DNA of 64,000 nt from Trichinella spiralis. Taxonomy: Eukaryota; Nematoda; Enoplea; Trichinellida; Trichinellidae. The stretch lies in contig CM012955.1 of NCBI GenBank assembly GCA_000181795.3, positions 9,147,898-9,211,897 of the forward strand, written 5' to 3'. The notes below the pieces were generated by a model that was given only the letters and a program-made list of their open reading frames with translations, did no database searches and was not told where the DNA came from. Shown in pieces: positions 1-13,000 of the stretch. Both the position numbers and the translations under genes were made by a program. Each line of letters starts with the position of its first letter. Position 1 is the stretch's first letter.

Positions 1-1193
1 TCAATTATCGAATGACCGAAAATGAAGGAAATCGACTAGCCAAAACACGAAATATTGCACAAAACTTGGCAATTTCAACGAATACTTCATTATAATGTTG
101 AAAAACTTTCCTATACGAAAATTCAACCACCGTCGATCCGTTTCAACGGATTTTCAAATGGGCCGCTTCCCTGTGTATTAAGATAGGCACATGGCAACTT
201 TAGAGGTCATTTATTCAATACGTACGCGTTTGTTTGCCGAGGAACTTTCCAGAACGTATTAATTTTTTGCAATTTAGTAATATATAACAAAAAAAGAATA
301 ATTTGTGACAAATGCCTACTTTCGAAAATCGCAAAAACAGCAAAGGCTGTAGCCTTGCTTTTTTGAAAAGTCGAAAATTGTAAATTGTTGCAAAAAAGAT
401 TTCAATCGATCCGAAAAAATAAAATAATCACTACAAACCTGGTTCTTACGTTTTTAGGATCCGTATTTTTTGGAGTTATCGATAAAAATGTTCGGTGCTG
501 TTACGATTTTAGTCCCAGTAGCACAGAGCGCTACAACATCTGAACTTTACATAATACAGCATATAATTCCATTCCATTTATATTTATACAGAATTGGCGG
601 CTTATATGCTGCAAGCAATGTTCGTGATTCTAATAGCATTTGTACATGAAATTTCATATTTTTAATACAGACATTTTGAAATTTGAAAAATTGTAATTAC
701 GCAAATTTCATTGATTGCGAGTAATGTAAATATGATAATTAATTACAATGTACAGATCGAATTAAAGTTTTTATTCAGTTTTGCATTATTTCTTTTCTTA
801 AATGACACCGTTGCTATCAAGCAATTTTGCCAAATATCTCCTTAAGTAATCAATGGCATATAGTTGAGAGTATTTGTAATTATTAAGTTTTCAATACTGC
901 TTCCATATATGACGAAACAATTCAATAATACATTTCACTTCCCTGGAGGATTGAAGTATTCCCCACTTTTGAGGAACTTGTAATGAAATTTGTTTAATTG
1001 AATCAGGATTGTCAGTTTTGCGTCCTTTGCATAAAAATACAGGTACATGATGAAATCTGTTGGTTTTGTATTGTAAAGGGATAGAACAGTTTCACATTTT
1101 GATATCGAATAAAATTTGACTTTCAGTGAACAAAATATTACTGCTTATTTTTTTGAATATAATATTTTCTTGTAGATTTTATTTCATTTTCAG
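1..1193. other. left-edge DNA, no supported gene
   Basis: No gene can be supported here. A short plus-strand open frame runs from the window edge to a TAA at 93-95. It could be the tail of a gene lying to the left, but it matches nothing I recognise. A small hairpin lies at 339-359, followed by a T run. The rest is AT-rich with stops in all frames. Confidence 0.4.
339..364 (+). other. small hairpin followed by a T run
   Basis: AGCAAAGGCT and AGCCTTGCT pair with a single bulged A and a two-base loop, followed by six T. It could be part of a small non-coding transcript or a decayed repeat; nothing else supports either. Confidence 0.2.
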
Positions 1194-1347
1194 TGTAACA
1201 CAGTTCGCTTGGTTATACGGTCATGGAAAGAAGGCGCTGTCAGAAACAAGAACTAATAATAAAGTGATGCCCAACTATGTTGCATTGTTAGGAAAAGAAC
1301 TGTGCTTAAAAGATAGAGTTTGTCGCCAGTCGGCCGCATTTCACTAA
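1194..1347 (+). CDS. possible terminal exon, unrecognised
   Basis: After a good acceptor (polypyrimidine tract ending TTTTCAG at 1193) an open frame of about 50 codons runs to a TAA at 1345-1347. Its base composition is clearly richer in G+C than the flanks, which is the only coding signal. The predicted peptide is basic, with a few cysteines, and resembles no family I know. I found no convincing upstream exon with a matching donor. It could be the last exon of a gene starting outside the window, a non-coding exon, or chance. Confidence 0.2.
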
Positions 1348-1730
1348 GTTGGGCTATTTTGTATAGCTGCATCGAAAGTGTAAAGGAAAATGTTTGACTG
1401 AATTATTTGAGAAAAGAGAAAAAGGAAATAAAAAATAACTGCAGAAATGTGATTAGAAATAGAAATAAATTTGCGGTTGAATTGAAACTGATTGATGCCT
1501 GCTGAGTGGAAATGAAATGTGAAAGTAGAAACCAATTTCATAGCGTCGACAAAGTTTTGAAAAATTGAAAACTAAATAATGGAATAAAAAGCAAAAAAAC
1601 GATAAAGATGATAGAAGTGAAATCAGGTAAACACATAATGAAATAACACTAACCATCAAGTTGGTGACGAAAAGAGTGTTTGGTGAGACAATAATAATGA
1701 CTGAAATAGAGAATAATTTTTTTGTATTCG

Positions 1731-1736
1731 TTTATT
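1731..1736 (-). terminator. AATAAA overlapping the GPCR stop codon
   Basis: On the minus strand the receptor's TAA stop is embedded in a perfect AATAAA hexamer. If used, the 3' UTR would be only about 10-30 bases. The position relative to the stop is seen directly; its use as a poly(A) signal is inferred. Confidence 0.4.
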
Positions 1737-2844
1737 GTTTGAGACGAAAACTACGTCGACGCTGCTCGTATCTGGATTCTTTCGGTTTCAAATCTCTAGC
1801 CTGTTGACGGCCATTTTTGCCGCCGAACAGCAGCAAAAAGTAACGCTTACAGACAAGCCGATATTTGACGCTGAAGAAACTGTAGATAAATATGTTGGCC
1901 GAAGAATTGATGCCGACAAGTAAGTTGCTAATTTCAACGGATTTCAAATAGAACACCTCCAATGTGTCGTTGTTGTCCAAAAATGCTTCAATGATGTTGT
2001 TGATGAAGGCAAGCGAGTTGCAAATCAAGAACATGATCACAATGGCAACCAGCATGAGCGTTGTGCGATTTTCGCGCATCTCGCGACGATCGTCGACGTT
2101 GTTGAGCCGAGTGAGCTGGCGCCTCAGGGTGCAAGAATGGCGCAACGATCTGACAATGCATACGCTGACAATGCTCAGCAATATGAACGGTAAGCCGAAC
2201 ATAACGGTGGTGTAGCTGATCATCATGTAGGCGATGTAATAAGTAGGGTTTTGTCTGATTTTCGACGTGATCACATGCACGGCAGTGGTGTTGAAAACGT
2301 TCGACCAGCAGGGCGCGGTCTCGATCTCTGCCCAGCGGGGCATGTTGAACAAAAACGCGAACCCAATTGTACTGCAAAGAACCACTTTCACCTTCTCACT
2401 GGTGCACCAACGTTGGGCGACGAACGGATAGCAGACGCCGAGAAAACGGTGCGTGCTCACCATTAGGGTCATGCCGACGCTCCAAGTTTGACCAATCAGA
2501 GCGATCGCGTACGTCCAACGTTGGGTCAAGCAGGCTAAGTTCATCAACTTCAATATGCCGGATTCTTCACTAATTGCCGGAAGCGATAGCATACAGAACG
2601 CACCCAACAATACGATCAAATCGCTCACCGAGAGCGCAATCAAATACCAATTGACTACACTGCTGCGCATGCTTCGATGCCGAAATACGGCAATGTTAAT
2701 CGAATTAGTGATCAAGCCGAATAAAACAATCGGAATCATACAGGATACCCGAATCACGAAACTAAATCTGTCGTACGGATAATGATTACAACTGTCCATG
2801 TTCAAAATTTCCAAGCTCACATTGACGCCTCTTTCTGACTGCAT
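1732..2844 (-). CDS. FMRFamide-receptor-like GPCR, intronless
   Basis: A single-exon 370-residue seven-helix receptor of the rhodopsin family, predicted in the plasma membrane. It most resembles invertebrate FMRFamide/neuropeptide receptors. Helices lie near residues 28-54, 64-90, 107-130, 152-170, 203-232, 260-284 and 302-324. Possible N-glycosylation sites are at N8 and N185. C105 and C179 can form the usual extracellular disulfide, and D75 is the helix-2 aspartate. The DRY position reads T-H-R (131-133). The NPxxY position reads NSSANIFIY (313-321), as is common in peptide receptors of this group. The tail (345-370) is strongly basic. The ATG at 2844-2842 gives full length. The stop codon lies inside an AATAAA on the minus strand. 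The ligand is inferred only from family resemblance. Confidence 0.88.
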   Translation of the reverse strand: MQSERGVNVSLEILNMDSCNHYPYDRFSFVIRVSCMIPIVLFGLITNSINIAVFRHRSMRSSVVNWYLIALSVSDLIVLLGAFCMLSLPAISEESGILKLMNLACLTQRWTYAIALIGQTWSVGMTLMVSTHRFLGVCYPFVAQRWCTSEKVKVVLCSTIGFAFLFNMPRWAEIETAPCWSNVFNTTAVHVITSKIRQNPTYYIAYMMISYTTVMFGLPFILLSIVSVCIVRSLRHSCTLRRQLTRLNNVDDRREMRENRTTLMLVAIVIMFLICNSLAFINNIIEAFLDNNDTLEVFYLKSVEISNLLVGINSSANIFIYSFFSVKYRLVCKRYFLLLFGGKNGRQQARDLKPKESRYEQRRRSFRLKQ

Positions 2845-3366
2845 ATTATTATGCTAGACAGAAGCTAAAAAGAAAAAAACTGCTTTCTTTTTCTTGTTAA
2901 ATAAAAACAAGAGCAACACAAATAACTGAAATAGCGATAATTTCTTTATTACTGATATATTTCACTGCACATACAATCCAATTACAAAGAGAACAATTTG
3001 CCGGTAATCTAATAAAATTGAAATCAAAATCTAAACATCCGCAATTCAATAGAAACAAAATATAAGCACCGCTAATGAGAGAATAAATATGCTTATTTTT
3101 AAATATTTCTAATGATGAAGATTACAATAATTTACATCAAACAACAACAAGTTCAAAAATATGAATTTAAGTTTGTGATATTCTGAATTAAAAGTTGAAA
3201 ATTTTTGTTCAACGGGGCAATATATAAATAATAATGAAAAATGAAAATTTCTTTGAAAAGAAAAAGCATTTTCTTCCTAACAAAGATAAAATTTCTTATA
3301 TAATTTTCTTAAAATTGATCAATATTTTTCTTTTATTTCTTTTAAAAGACAAATAAATATACATCA

Positions 3367-3412
<46 letters not shown>
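3367..3412. repeat. (AC)n-(AT)n compound microsatellite
   Basis: About 20 bases of AC repeat pass directly into about 26 bases of AT repeat. Confidence 0.95.
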
Positions 3413-4594
3413 TTCTGCTCGTTAATTATGATTATGATTTAAAAAATTCATAGATTCTCATAAATTAATTTAAATTTAAAAAATGACAAAAAAACAAAAT
3501 GCATTTCTAAAATGCAATATTGGGTGCAATGAAGTGCTAGTAAACAATGAAACTGCACAATTTCGATGATGAACTGATGAATAAATGAATGAACTGATCG
3601 TATAAAATGTACATAGAAAAAAATCAATTCGCTGAGATCAAAGATGAAAAGAAGATAAGTAAAACACTTCCACAAAACAGAAGCAATCAAAAAGCACATC
3701 CGCTAACGTCAAGTAACAGATGCAAAACTCGGAAAAAATGAAAGAAAAAGAAAGAAAGGTCCCAAAAAGTAAAGGAAATGAAAAAGTAAAATTATTGATG
3801 CGATTAATTTAATCTCAAAATGCCCATGAGATGTAAAACTTTCAGACTTTCAAGCTGTATAATATATCCAGAATGGATCTGCATATGGGAATTGGTTCTG
3901 ATCGCTGTTTCCTATATAAATATATATTTGTTTTATTTATTTGTTTGCTCATTTACTGGAATACCATCTTTTTCTTTCACAATTAATGCAGATCTACTTT
4001 TTCAAGACATGTATTCACAAACATGCTACCATGAAGCGGTATGTTTAAGACTCTCCTCTGCTGCTGAATTATTTGAAATGGCTAGGTGAAAACGTTCGCT
4101 ATTGTAAAAGCTGTCAGAACATGATAAACAACTAAACCTATCAAACAGACTGAATACAATTTGCAATTTTTTCAAAATTAGCAAATAAATCAAACACTAA
4201 AAAATGATGAAATCTGAACTTATACAAACAAACAAATACACAATTATTATCATGAAAACTTATAATTATTTGTTGGAAAAAGTGTGGCAAACTTTAGCTG
4301 AACTTCTCAGATGTTAATAATGTTTATTACAGTTCCCTACATTCAAATACTACAAGCCAACAAACAGCAAAAAAGCATGCGTTGAGAATAAGAAATGAAA
4401 TGATTTGTTGACTGACATGGTAATAACAGATTTAAAAATATGCAAAATTCATTTTCACGCATTATCATGTTAAAGAAATTTAATACGCTAATTTTAATTT
4501 CAGATATTAAATTTATCATTATAAAACAATACATCACTGATCAAGACAATTAATATCACAAATTCATTTATCATATTAATTTCACGCATAATTA

Positions 4595-4617
4595 TAAATA
4601 AATAAATAAATAAATAA

Positions 4618-4652
<35 letters not shown>
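4595..4652. repeat. (AAAT)n-(AT)n compound microsatellite
   Basis: An AAAT tetranucleotide array runs directly into about 30 bases of pure AT repeat. Confidence 0.95.
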
Positions 4653-4654
<2 letters not shown>

Positions 4655-6850
4655 GAAGTGTTGCAATTCGACCTTCTCAAATCACACAATTAAATGAATG
4701 AATGACTGCTTGTTGCACTGGCAAATGACAAACGGTAAAAATAATTTCAATTATTGATCGACGGCATGCGTTGCAATTGTAATAGTTTTGAACAAAATGC
4801 TGAAGGCTCTTCCTTCTTTGTGATCAAATACTGCATTGGAAAAGTTTCAATCGATGCAAGAGGAGTAAGTGATTTTTTGGGAGGAAGTTCTTTGCAAAGC
4901 TGCGTCAACGTGGCGCACACGTTTCTGACTTGCCGTCAAACAGTGTGCCTGTTCAACAAGATGGAGCAATTCGAGAACAGTACAACTCTAACTAACTGCA
5001 CATAAGTATGACACATGTCATGACAATTGAACCAACTGCTAGATAATTACTTGTGAAAATAATAATTAAAGAAGATTTTTATGAAAAAGTTGGTTGCTTT
5101 CTTCTTAATCACATAGCATTGCAAATTTTCACACCACTGCAGAAAAATTTCATCCCAGTCAATCAGCCACAACATTAATTACTCATGTTCACCTTCAGGA
5201 TACTGTATTAGTATTACCACACCTACTACAACAACAACCACAACTAATGCTGCTGCTGTTTAGTTATAAATCAGTTTAAGGTAAAAAAAACATACAAAAG
5301 GAAAAAATCATTCTAACGCAGCAAAAAAAAGGGCAGAAAAAATGAAAATTTTCATGAAATGGTTAAAAGAAATTGTCTCCAAAACTGAAATGTACTGAAA
5401 CTTTTGTTGCAATTTCGAATGAGCAGTTTGCAAAATTATAAATAAGCGAAGCGAATAACTACCCTGTTTTTCTGATATGTCAGATAACCGAACGAGATAA
5501 AGATACAGAACAAGAATAAGATTAAGAAGAAATAGAAAACAAACATTAGGAAGAGATTAAAATGAAAAAAGCAGAAATAATTATTAGCTGACGTGCAGCT
5601 GCTTTGAACAAGAAAAAGCAAAAATGTTAAAGAAGTTGCAAAATTGCTCAACTTCAAATGCCACGACATTTTCCTTCCTTGTGCTCTACTTGCAATCGCT
5701 TGCAACGATATGAGAAGTCAAAAGGCGACTTCTGTTTGTAACAAATTAAAGCCAAATTCAGAAAAATTCCAATGTTCATTTCGGGCGCAATCATGCAAAT
5801 AAACTTAATAAATGCATCTCGGCAAACGCACACGTATCGTATATATTATACATGTGAAGCTATGAAGTATAATGTATAGATATTAATGAGCAATTTATGG
5901 TTCGGTTTCCGAATGTGCTATTGTTATCAACTGATCATCTTCTTCATTCAGATTTATCAACAAATTGTGAAGCTGATAAATAAATGCCTGCAGCATTGTT
6001 ATGCAAGTCCACTGACGCTATTTACCAATCTATCCATCTACACCTACCTATCACTAATGCATGCAAAAGTGAGAATAGACATTTTGAATATGATAATATT
6101 CAAAACAAAAAGAAAATGAGCAAACACACCACAGCAATAAACAAGATAAAGATGAATAATAATAATAATAATAATGTGCCCTATTTTTGCTTTTTGCATC
6201 ATTAAATCAATTTCAACTTGAAATCAATAAATTATCATAAACTTGCCATAGGAAATACAAAATACATTATAATACTGAAAGTGATTATTAAATTAATCGC
6301 TTGAAACACGGTGAATATGAATCATTACTCATGTATTCATCTTCTGCAAACAACAACAATGTCAACAAAAGAAAGCCACCAATGAAATAAATAATAAACA
6401 AGAAAAGAAATGTATGCATACAATAAAACGCATACAGCATCAGTTAGCAATACTGGCCAGTGAAGCAAAAAAAATAATGCAAAAAGTAATTTTTGAACAA
6501 TAAGCCATTATATAATAGATATATAGTTTGTCAATAGCTTATACTATTTCAATTAATAAATAGAATGCAAATTGTTTGTAATAAAATGGAAAGAGAAGAA
6601 TGTTAATAAAGAAAATTACACCAAAATTGCAACTATCCAACTGGAGAAGTACAATAGATAATCAGAATACAAAAGATGAAATGAAAATCAAAGCAACAGA
6701 ATGTCGAACTGCAAACATTCCTCATTAGCAACTGACTATACATTACGCATAGATAAACTAACTAGCTGGCTGACTGAGATGATAAATTTCATTGAAATGT
6801 CTGATAATAATAATAATAATATACATCAGAATAAATAATGCCTGTATAAT

Positions 6851-6870
6851 ATAAATAAATAAATAAATAA

Positions 6871-6936
<66 letters not shown>
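6851..6936. repeat. (AAAT)n-(AT)n-(GT)n compound microsatellite
   Basis: A three-part array in which AAAT units pass into AT units and then about 26 bases of GT. It lies just downstream of the ADAT1 stop codon, so it may fall in its 3' flank. Confidence 0.95.
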
Positions 6937-6937
<1 letters not shown>

Positions 6938-7071
6938 TATATATCAGTATTTCTTGTGCTTGTATTAAGTTTAAAATGTCGAAAAAATAATTCATACTTA
7001 CCTGAATGTTGAAAAGAGATGCGAAACGAAGAATATAGAAAAGCAACAGAAAGAAGAAAAACAGAAGAAAA

Positions 7072-10000
7072 TCAGTGGAGAGAAGTTGGTTCAATGAAAA
7101 ACTGCTGCGCTTGTCGCTTACGAATGTCGACTATCCAGTGACGATAGTGTTCCTTCAGCTGCTTCCAAACGTTCATGTAAGTCGAATGAGCAGATTTGAA
7201 ATTTTCATAAATGACACCCCCCAATGGCGACTGACCGCTGCTGTGAGAATGCTCGACCGATGCTATCAGCCGACCGATGCTTAAACTTTGAACCGCCAAC
7301 CGACGGCGGCAAACTGCACTACAACGTCCGCCACTGCCGAAACGGCTCCGGCTGAGCTTCGTCGACCCTTGCAAATAGCCGTCGACCAAAATTTCAGCTC
7401 TACTCAATCCACAAAACCAAACTGAACCTAATTCAATGCAAAATAGAATAATTTAAACAAAAAATAAGATTTTTTCATATTTTTTTCAAAATTTAAATAA
7501 CACATTAAAAACTGCGGTAACTGCACAGCAACAGAATTACCGTAAGTATTTCCTTTTCCTCCAAGGTCGCGTTTATTCATTGCAAATAATAATGAAATTT
7601 ATAAATACAAATTTATAAGCAAATAAAAAGATACTTCTAGATAATAAATGGATAGGCTCGTTTGCTTTTAAGTCACCTTTAAATATTCACAGCTAATTTT
7701 ATAAGAATAATCTTGCAACGTTGCCGTACTCACTGGTCGAGCAAGGCTTGCGTTGCCTCCTAGAAAGAGGCTTTTGTCGACAACTGGAACCACTACTCAG
7801 CGAATAATCCTGCATGTCAGAGAAATGAAATTTCGGTTCGTGAAAAGTGTACTCTTGATGATCACTTTGAAAGCCAAAATTTCGTTCCACAATTGCCCGA
7901 CGAAGAGCAGCCTCTGAATAGGGGCACCTGCAAATTTTATTCTTATCCGCTACTGGTTGTTTGTCTTGCTTTTTTTCAATTTCTCATTAGTTCACATTCG
8001 ATATCCCAAAATTTTGATTAAAATTACATTCATTTACTTTCCCAATATTACACTGCTCAGGTAAATCGGTTGCAACAGAAAAGCTGACGCCAGGCAGCCT
8101 TGTATGCCCATTACTGACCACTTCGCTATTTTGTCACTACACGACATTGACAGTGTGGGCTCGCCTAACAAGCAATAAATAACACAATAAATTACTTATT
8201 TATTTATTTATTTGTGCATTTGCTGTTCAGCAAAAAATTTTAATTTAACAACAACTCTTCTTCTCATGAAATAAAGCTGATAAAAGGAGGATTAAAATTG
8301 TAAAAAATCAATCAATCGATCGATCAATTTCACAAATCAATAACAGCAATAATTTCATTCATTGTAATGATGAAAAAGAAAGCTCATTGATTTGCTTAAT
8401 AAAATAAATATAAATCGCATCATAAGATAAAAAAATTATAATAAAAATAAAAGCAGCAAATAATATATATATATATATATATATATTTCATTTACTACAG
8501 AGCAGGCATAAAAAACTGAGCAAAAGAAAAAAATTCAATTTTTCTTGACTACACCAATTTAATAATTATTACTTATATAATGGAATTTGTTGAAATTACC
8601 AAACTGAAATTCATTACTGCACGAATAATTAATAAAATCCTAAGCTCGAAATACTTGAGCAATGCCGTCCAGTATAAGCAGGATATATTGGATTAGTACA
8701 ATAAAGCACAGCTTAGGTTTAGTCAGCATCTAGTTTTGTAGTATTGGTGAAATTGCTCATTTGTAAAATTAACGCCTGTTTTCTTGATGAAATGCAATTT
8801 TGCAATCAGCTTAAAAGAAGAAGGCCGCTTTTTGAGAAACACATTTTCTAACACATGCGCAATGATAAAACACCGAACTGACACAAATAGTCGATTAAAA
8901 AATTGTCATCGAAAATCACGTTCCAACCAATGCATGCTTTGTTCGAATGCTCTGCCTTTGCTTGGCTAGCTGTGCTTTGCACTCGAACAAGCGAGAAGTA
9001 AAATTCATTGAAATAACACTTTCAACTATTAATAATTGGATTAAAGTTTAACAAACATGCAACAAATGAACAACCATAAAATAATGCAACCAATCTATCG
9101 ACGACAAGTCCTCTTCACAGATGTAAAATTGAAAAAAGAAAAACACAAAAACAACAGCAACAACAACAACAACAACGATAATAATAATATTATTATTACT
9201 AAAAAAAAATATAATCCGTACATTGCATATATGGTGCTGATAACGAGTATGCAATTCGCGTGTGTAGCTGCAATAATATTCCACGTTCAGTGTGTAGTAG
9301 AATGTGCTTCATCGATATATTTTATCATTGATTGAAATAGAAGCATGCACACACACACACACACACACACACAAAGATATAGATAAGCAAATAGCAAATT
9401 TATTTAAACATATTTGTGGTAAACTAATACACGCAGATGGCCATCACTGGCCAGTGGTCAACGATGAAGCATCATTGGAAACTGAAAACTGCCAACCACT
9501 TTAATAACTACTTATTGCGCAAAGCTTCAGGCAAAACCACCACTACTGCCATTTTACCGACAAAGTTGCAATGACAAAATTAATATCAATGCAATGCACT
9601 GCACTGCGTGCATGCACAGTTTTTCCTTCCATTGATCTAAACTGAATGCTAAAGGAGAAAAATTTTTTCTTTCTCACTCTCACTCGCTCAACTCAACCTC
9701 AACAGTTTTCACCAACAATATTGGCATGATTAGTCATCATTGTTGTTGACTTGTTTTATTTTCTTCAATTCATATTTTTCAGTGGTACTATCATAATAAT
9801 AAATAATTACATCTACACACACATCCATACATACACGCACAATTATCCTACGACTCCATATTGTACATACAAATCATAAAACACCCCTACCCCCCATTAT
9901 AAACAAGTTAATCAAAATTTTACATGAACCATCACAAAGAAAAAATGCAACAACGCAAAAATGAAGATAACAAAAAAAGTTAAGAAAATTTTAAATAAAT

Positions 10001-13000
10001 AAGATAATTATAAAAAGTCACACAGCATCATCATAATTAGAATTATTACAGTGCACAACTGAAAAATAATTCCTATAAAACAAAAATTACGAATCACTTC
10101 AACACCATATATCTATATTATAGAGATATTTCATTCTTCTTTTTTTGTTTCAAAAGAAATAATAAAAAAAGAATAAATTTTAAAATACCCTGCTCGACAA
10201 ACTAAATACAATGAAAAAAATCAGAAATGAATGATCGCTATTGTAATTTTTGAAAAAACAGTGAAGAGAGGAATGATTATAAGAAATATTTTCAATATTT
10301 ATTCAGAAAACAATTCATTTTAAAGAATATCACGATTTAAAATGAAAATAATACAACAATGCTATAAAATAACAAAAGAATAGAATAATTCACTTACAAT
10401 AAAAATAACACAAACAAATTGGCCATAATTCACCTTTTGGCAGTCGCAGCGGATTAGCGTAATTCGATTACAACAGATCTTGATGTTGAATAGTTGAAAG
10501 AAAAATATTTTCTTGCATTTATAAGTTCACCACCACCAAACCCGGATCATAATAATAAATATTATTATGCTACGAGTATTAACAATAAGCAGATGAAAAA
10601 GCAGTTGAACTTTAATAAAACAAAATAAAAATAACCTGAGCAGTATTTTAAGCCAACTTCTCAACTTCATACATGGACACATTTATTTTATTGTTGAAAA
10701 TTGGTTATTGCATTATTCATTCTTACCAATCAATCAATCAGTCAATCAATCAATGAAAATTAATATCTGAAAATTATTTTCCATCCGTATCAAAATGCAA
10801 ATGCCTTAATTACATCAGCATCAATAAGCAAAGGTTAAAAATTCATCAATCAAAACAACAAGTGAAAATAATGCTCATCCATGAAAATTAAAAATATCGA
10901 CAAGATGTCAAATAAATTAGTAAATAAAATAATGCCAAAATTAATTCGCATCTACAAAAGATACATATGTATAAACAGATATTGCTAACCAAAACGGAGA
11001 AACTGATGTAATCAATGAATAACAACACCTTCAAAGTAATATTAATATTTGAGAAATTGCAAATCTCAAACATCTTTCATTTTGTACAATGCAATTTCAC
11101 TAATTTATTCATCTATTTATTTTATTATTTGGCAGATTATTATTATTAAAGATTGTTGCCCAGAGAAAAATTACCTTTGAATTTACAATCTTTTTGCCGT
11201 TAAAAACAGCACAAAAATCTCCATCTTCACTCATCATTTGACATGATGAAACAACGTTTTACATATCAATTTGTTTAGAAGAGAAAAAGATGTAATTATT
11301 CTGCCAAAATGCAATTGTTGCAAGTCCAAAAGTGAAAATCCAAATCTCATCTTTAAATATATACATGCATGTAGATGAATAGAAAGAAAATCTGTAATAA
11401 ATAAAGCTAACATTTGCAAACTGTGCAAAATAATCAACCTATCACTTCATTCGACTAACCAAAACAAAAAAATATTCCATCTGTATCATTAGGTTTCATA
11501 GATGCGCATTATATTTTCATTTTCTACGCACACACACACACACACACACACAGACATACACACACACATATATATATATATATATGTATGAATATATACA
11601 TATCTTTTTTTTGCTTTATCCCCCCCCCCCACTCTCTTGAAATCGTGGGGTAAAATGATCGCGGTGCACGTTTTCAAAAATATAATTTGTAAGTTTAAAT
11701 GAAAAATTAGATTGCTGGTGGTAAAATATGTGGTGAAATCGATGGCGATGAAAAATGAAGGAAGCTGATTAACAGCACAAAGTGCACAATAATCAAGCAT
11801 GACCGATGTCAAGCGCAAAAACGAAATTTAACGCGTTTTGCTAAAACAGACAAAAATCCGTTCAACAGATTCAAGAATACCACACTTTGCATAGAGAATT
11901 TTCCATAAATGATGATAATTATGAGCAGATATAACAATGCTACTACTGTTGCTAACTACAGTCGCTACACAACTACAGAATCTTCTACCATACCAGCAGT
12001 TCTGGTAGTAATGGTATGTATTGAAAAATTATGTCGCCACTTAGAACAGACAGAAAAATCAATATCTTAAACTAACAAGTTAAGTGCTGCAAATTTAACC
12101 AATGCTCCAGTGATTAAATCAATGCTTTTATATATTTGAAAGTAACGAAAATATAAAAAGAAGAAAACAAATTTATTACAATTATCATTATTATTTACTA
12201 CTCTTTTAAACGCAATCATAATTTGACGTTTTTTCCAACTAAACAAATGTTCAGTCTTAAAAAGAAAAAAATAATAATGCAAAAATTGTGCAACAGCTAT
12301 TTAACATAATTTTTCGAATATTTTACAAATTGTTGTTAGATTTTCAAAAAAATTATTAATCACAAAAAACACGCTTTGAATAAATGGCATTGCAATTATT
12401 ATGAACATTGAAACAGAAATTGGAAAGAATAATTCATTTTCAACTAAAGCCGAATGATTTGAACAATAGAAAAAATATCACCAATAAATAAACAAAAACT
12501 ATTCAATCTGATGTATGAATTTAAACAAAAAAAAGCTCTCAAAAATATTAATTACAAAATTATTTTCAGTCTTATACAAGAGAGAAGAATAAAAATCGAA
12601 ATTTTGAAAAATTACTGCAACATGCGTGTAATCAGTAGCAGTTAATCACAACCGAATGCATCAAATGTTGCTCAAATTAATAATTATAATTATTCAAATA
12701 AACAATAAATAACACACAAATACTGTATATAGGATATTCATGTAGATATGGCATACCGATTGTAAAATACATTTTGTTCATTTTTTAGTCAGTTTTGCAT
12801 TTTAACAATTTCCAAAATGAAATAAATATACAATAACTGTGGATTTATAAAAATTTCAACCACATCGATTACCAAAAATATAAAGAAGATAGACTGGAAA
12901 CAGAACAACAGAAAACGTACTACATACATCAGCAGAGTAGCAGATGGTATGGAGAAAATTGGATGGACGAAACTTTTATCCAAGTCAATCAGTAATAAAT

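Larger units (their letters stand above)
2845..7071. other. 4.2 kb AT-rich intergenic DNA
   Basis: This lies between the GPCR start and the ADAT1 stop codon. It contains composite microsatellites at 3367-3412, about 4595-4652 and 6851-6936. One somewhat richer stretch at 4754-5005 has an open plus frame with a GTAAGT inside it at 4865, but no recognisable protein and no acceptor I trust. I see no other gene. The GPCR promoter should lie in the first part. Confidence 0.5.

Noticed and set aside
3-95. Open plus-strand frame at the left edge ending in TAA
   Set aside because: Only 30 codons visible and no recognisable motif. It may be the end of a gene outside the window but cannot be supported.
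4754-5005. 83-codon plus-strand open frame with an internal GTAAGT
   Set aside because: Slightly GC-rich, but there is no acceptor upstream, no homology and no partner exon.
9057-9335. Open frames on both strands over the AAC/AAT repeat
   Set aside because: Low-complexity trinucleotide runs keep frames open artificially; the translated sequence is poly-Asn or poly-Val/Ile.
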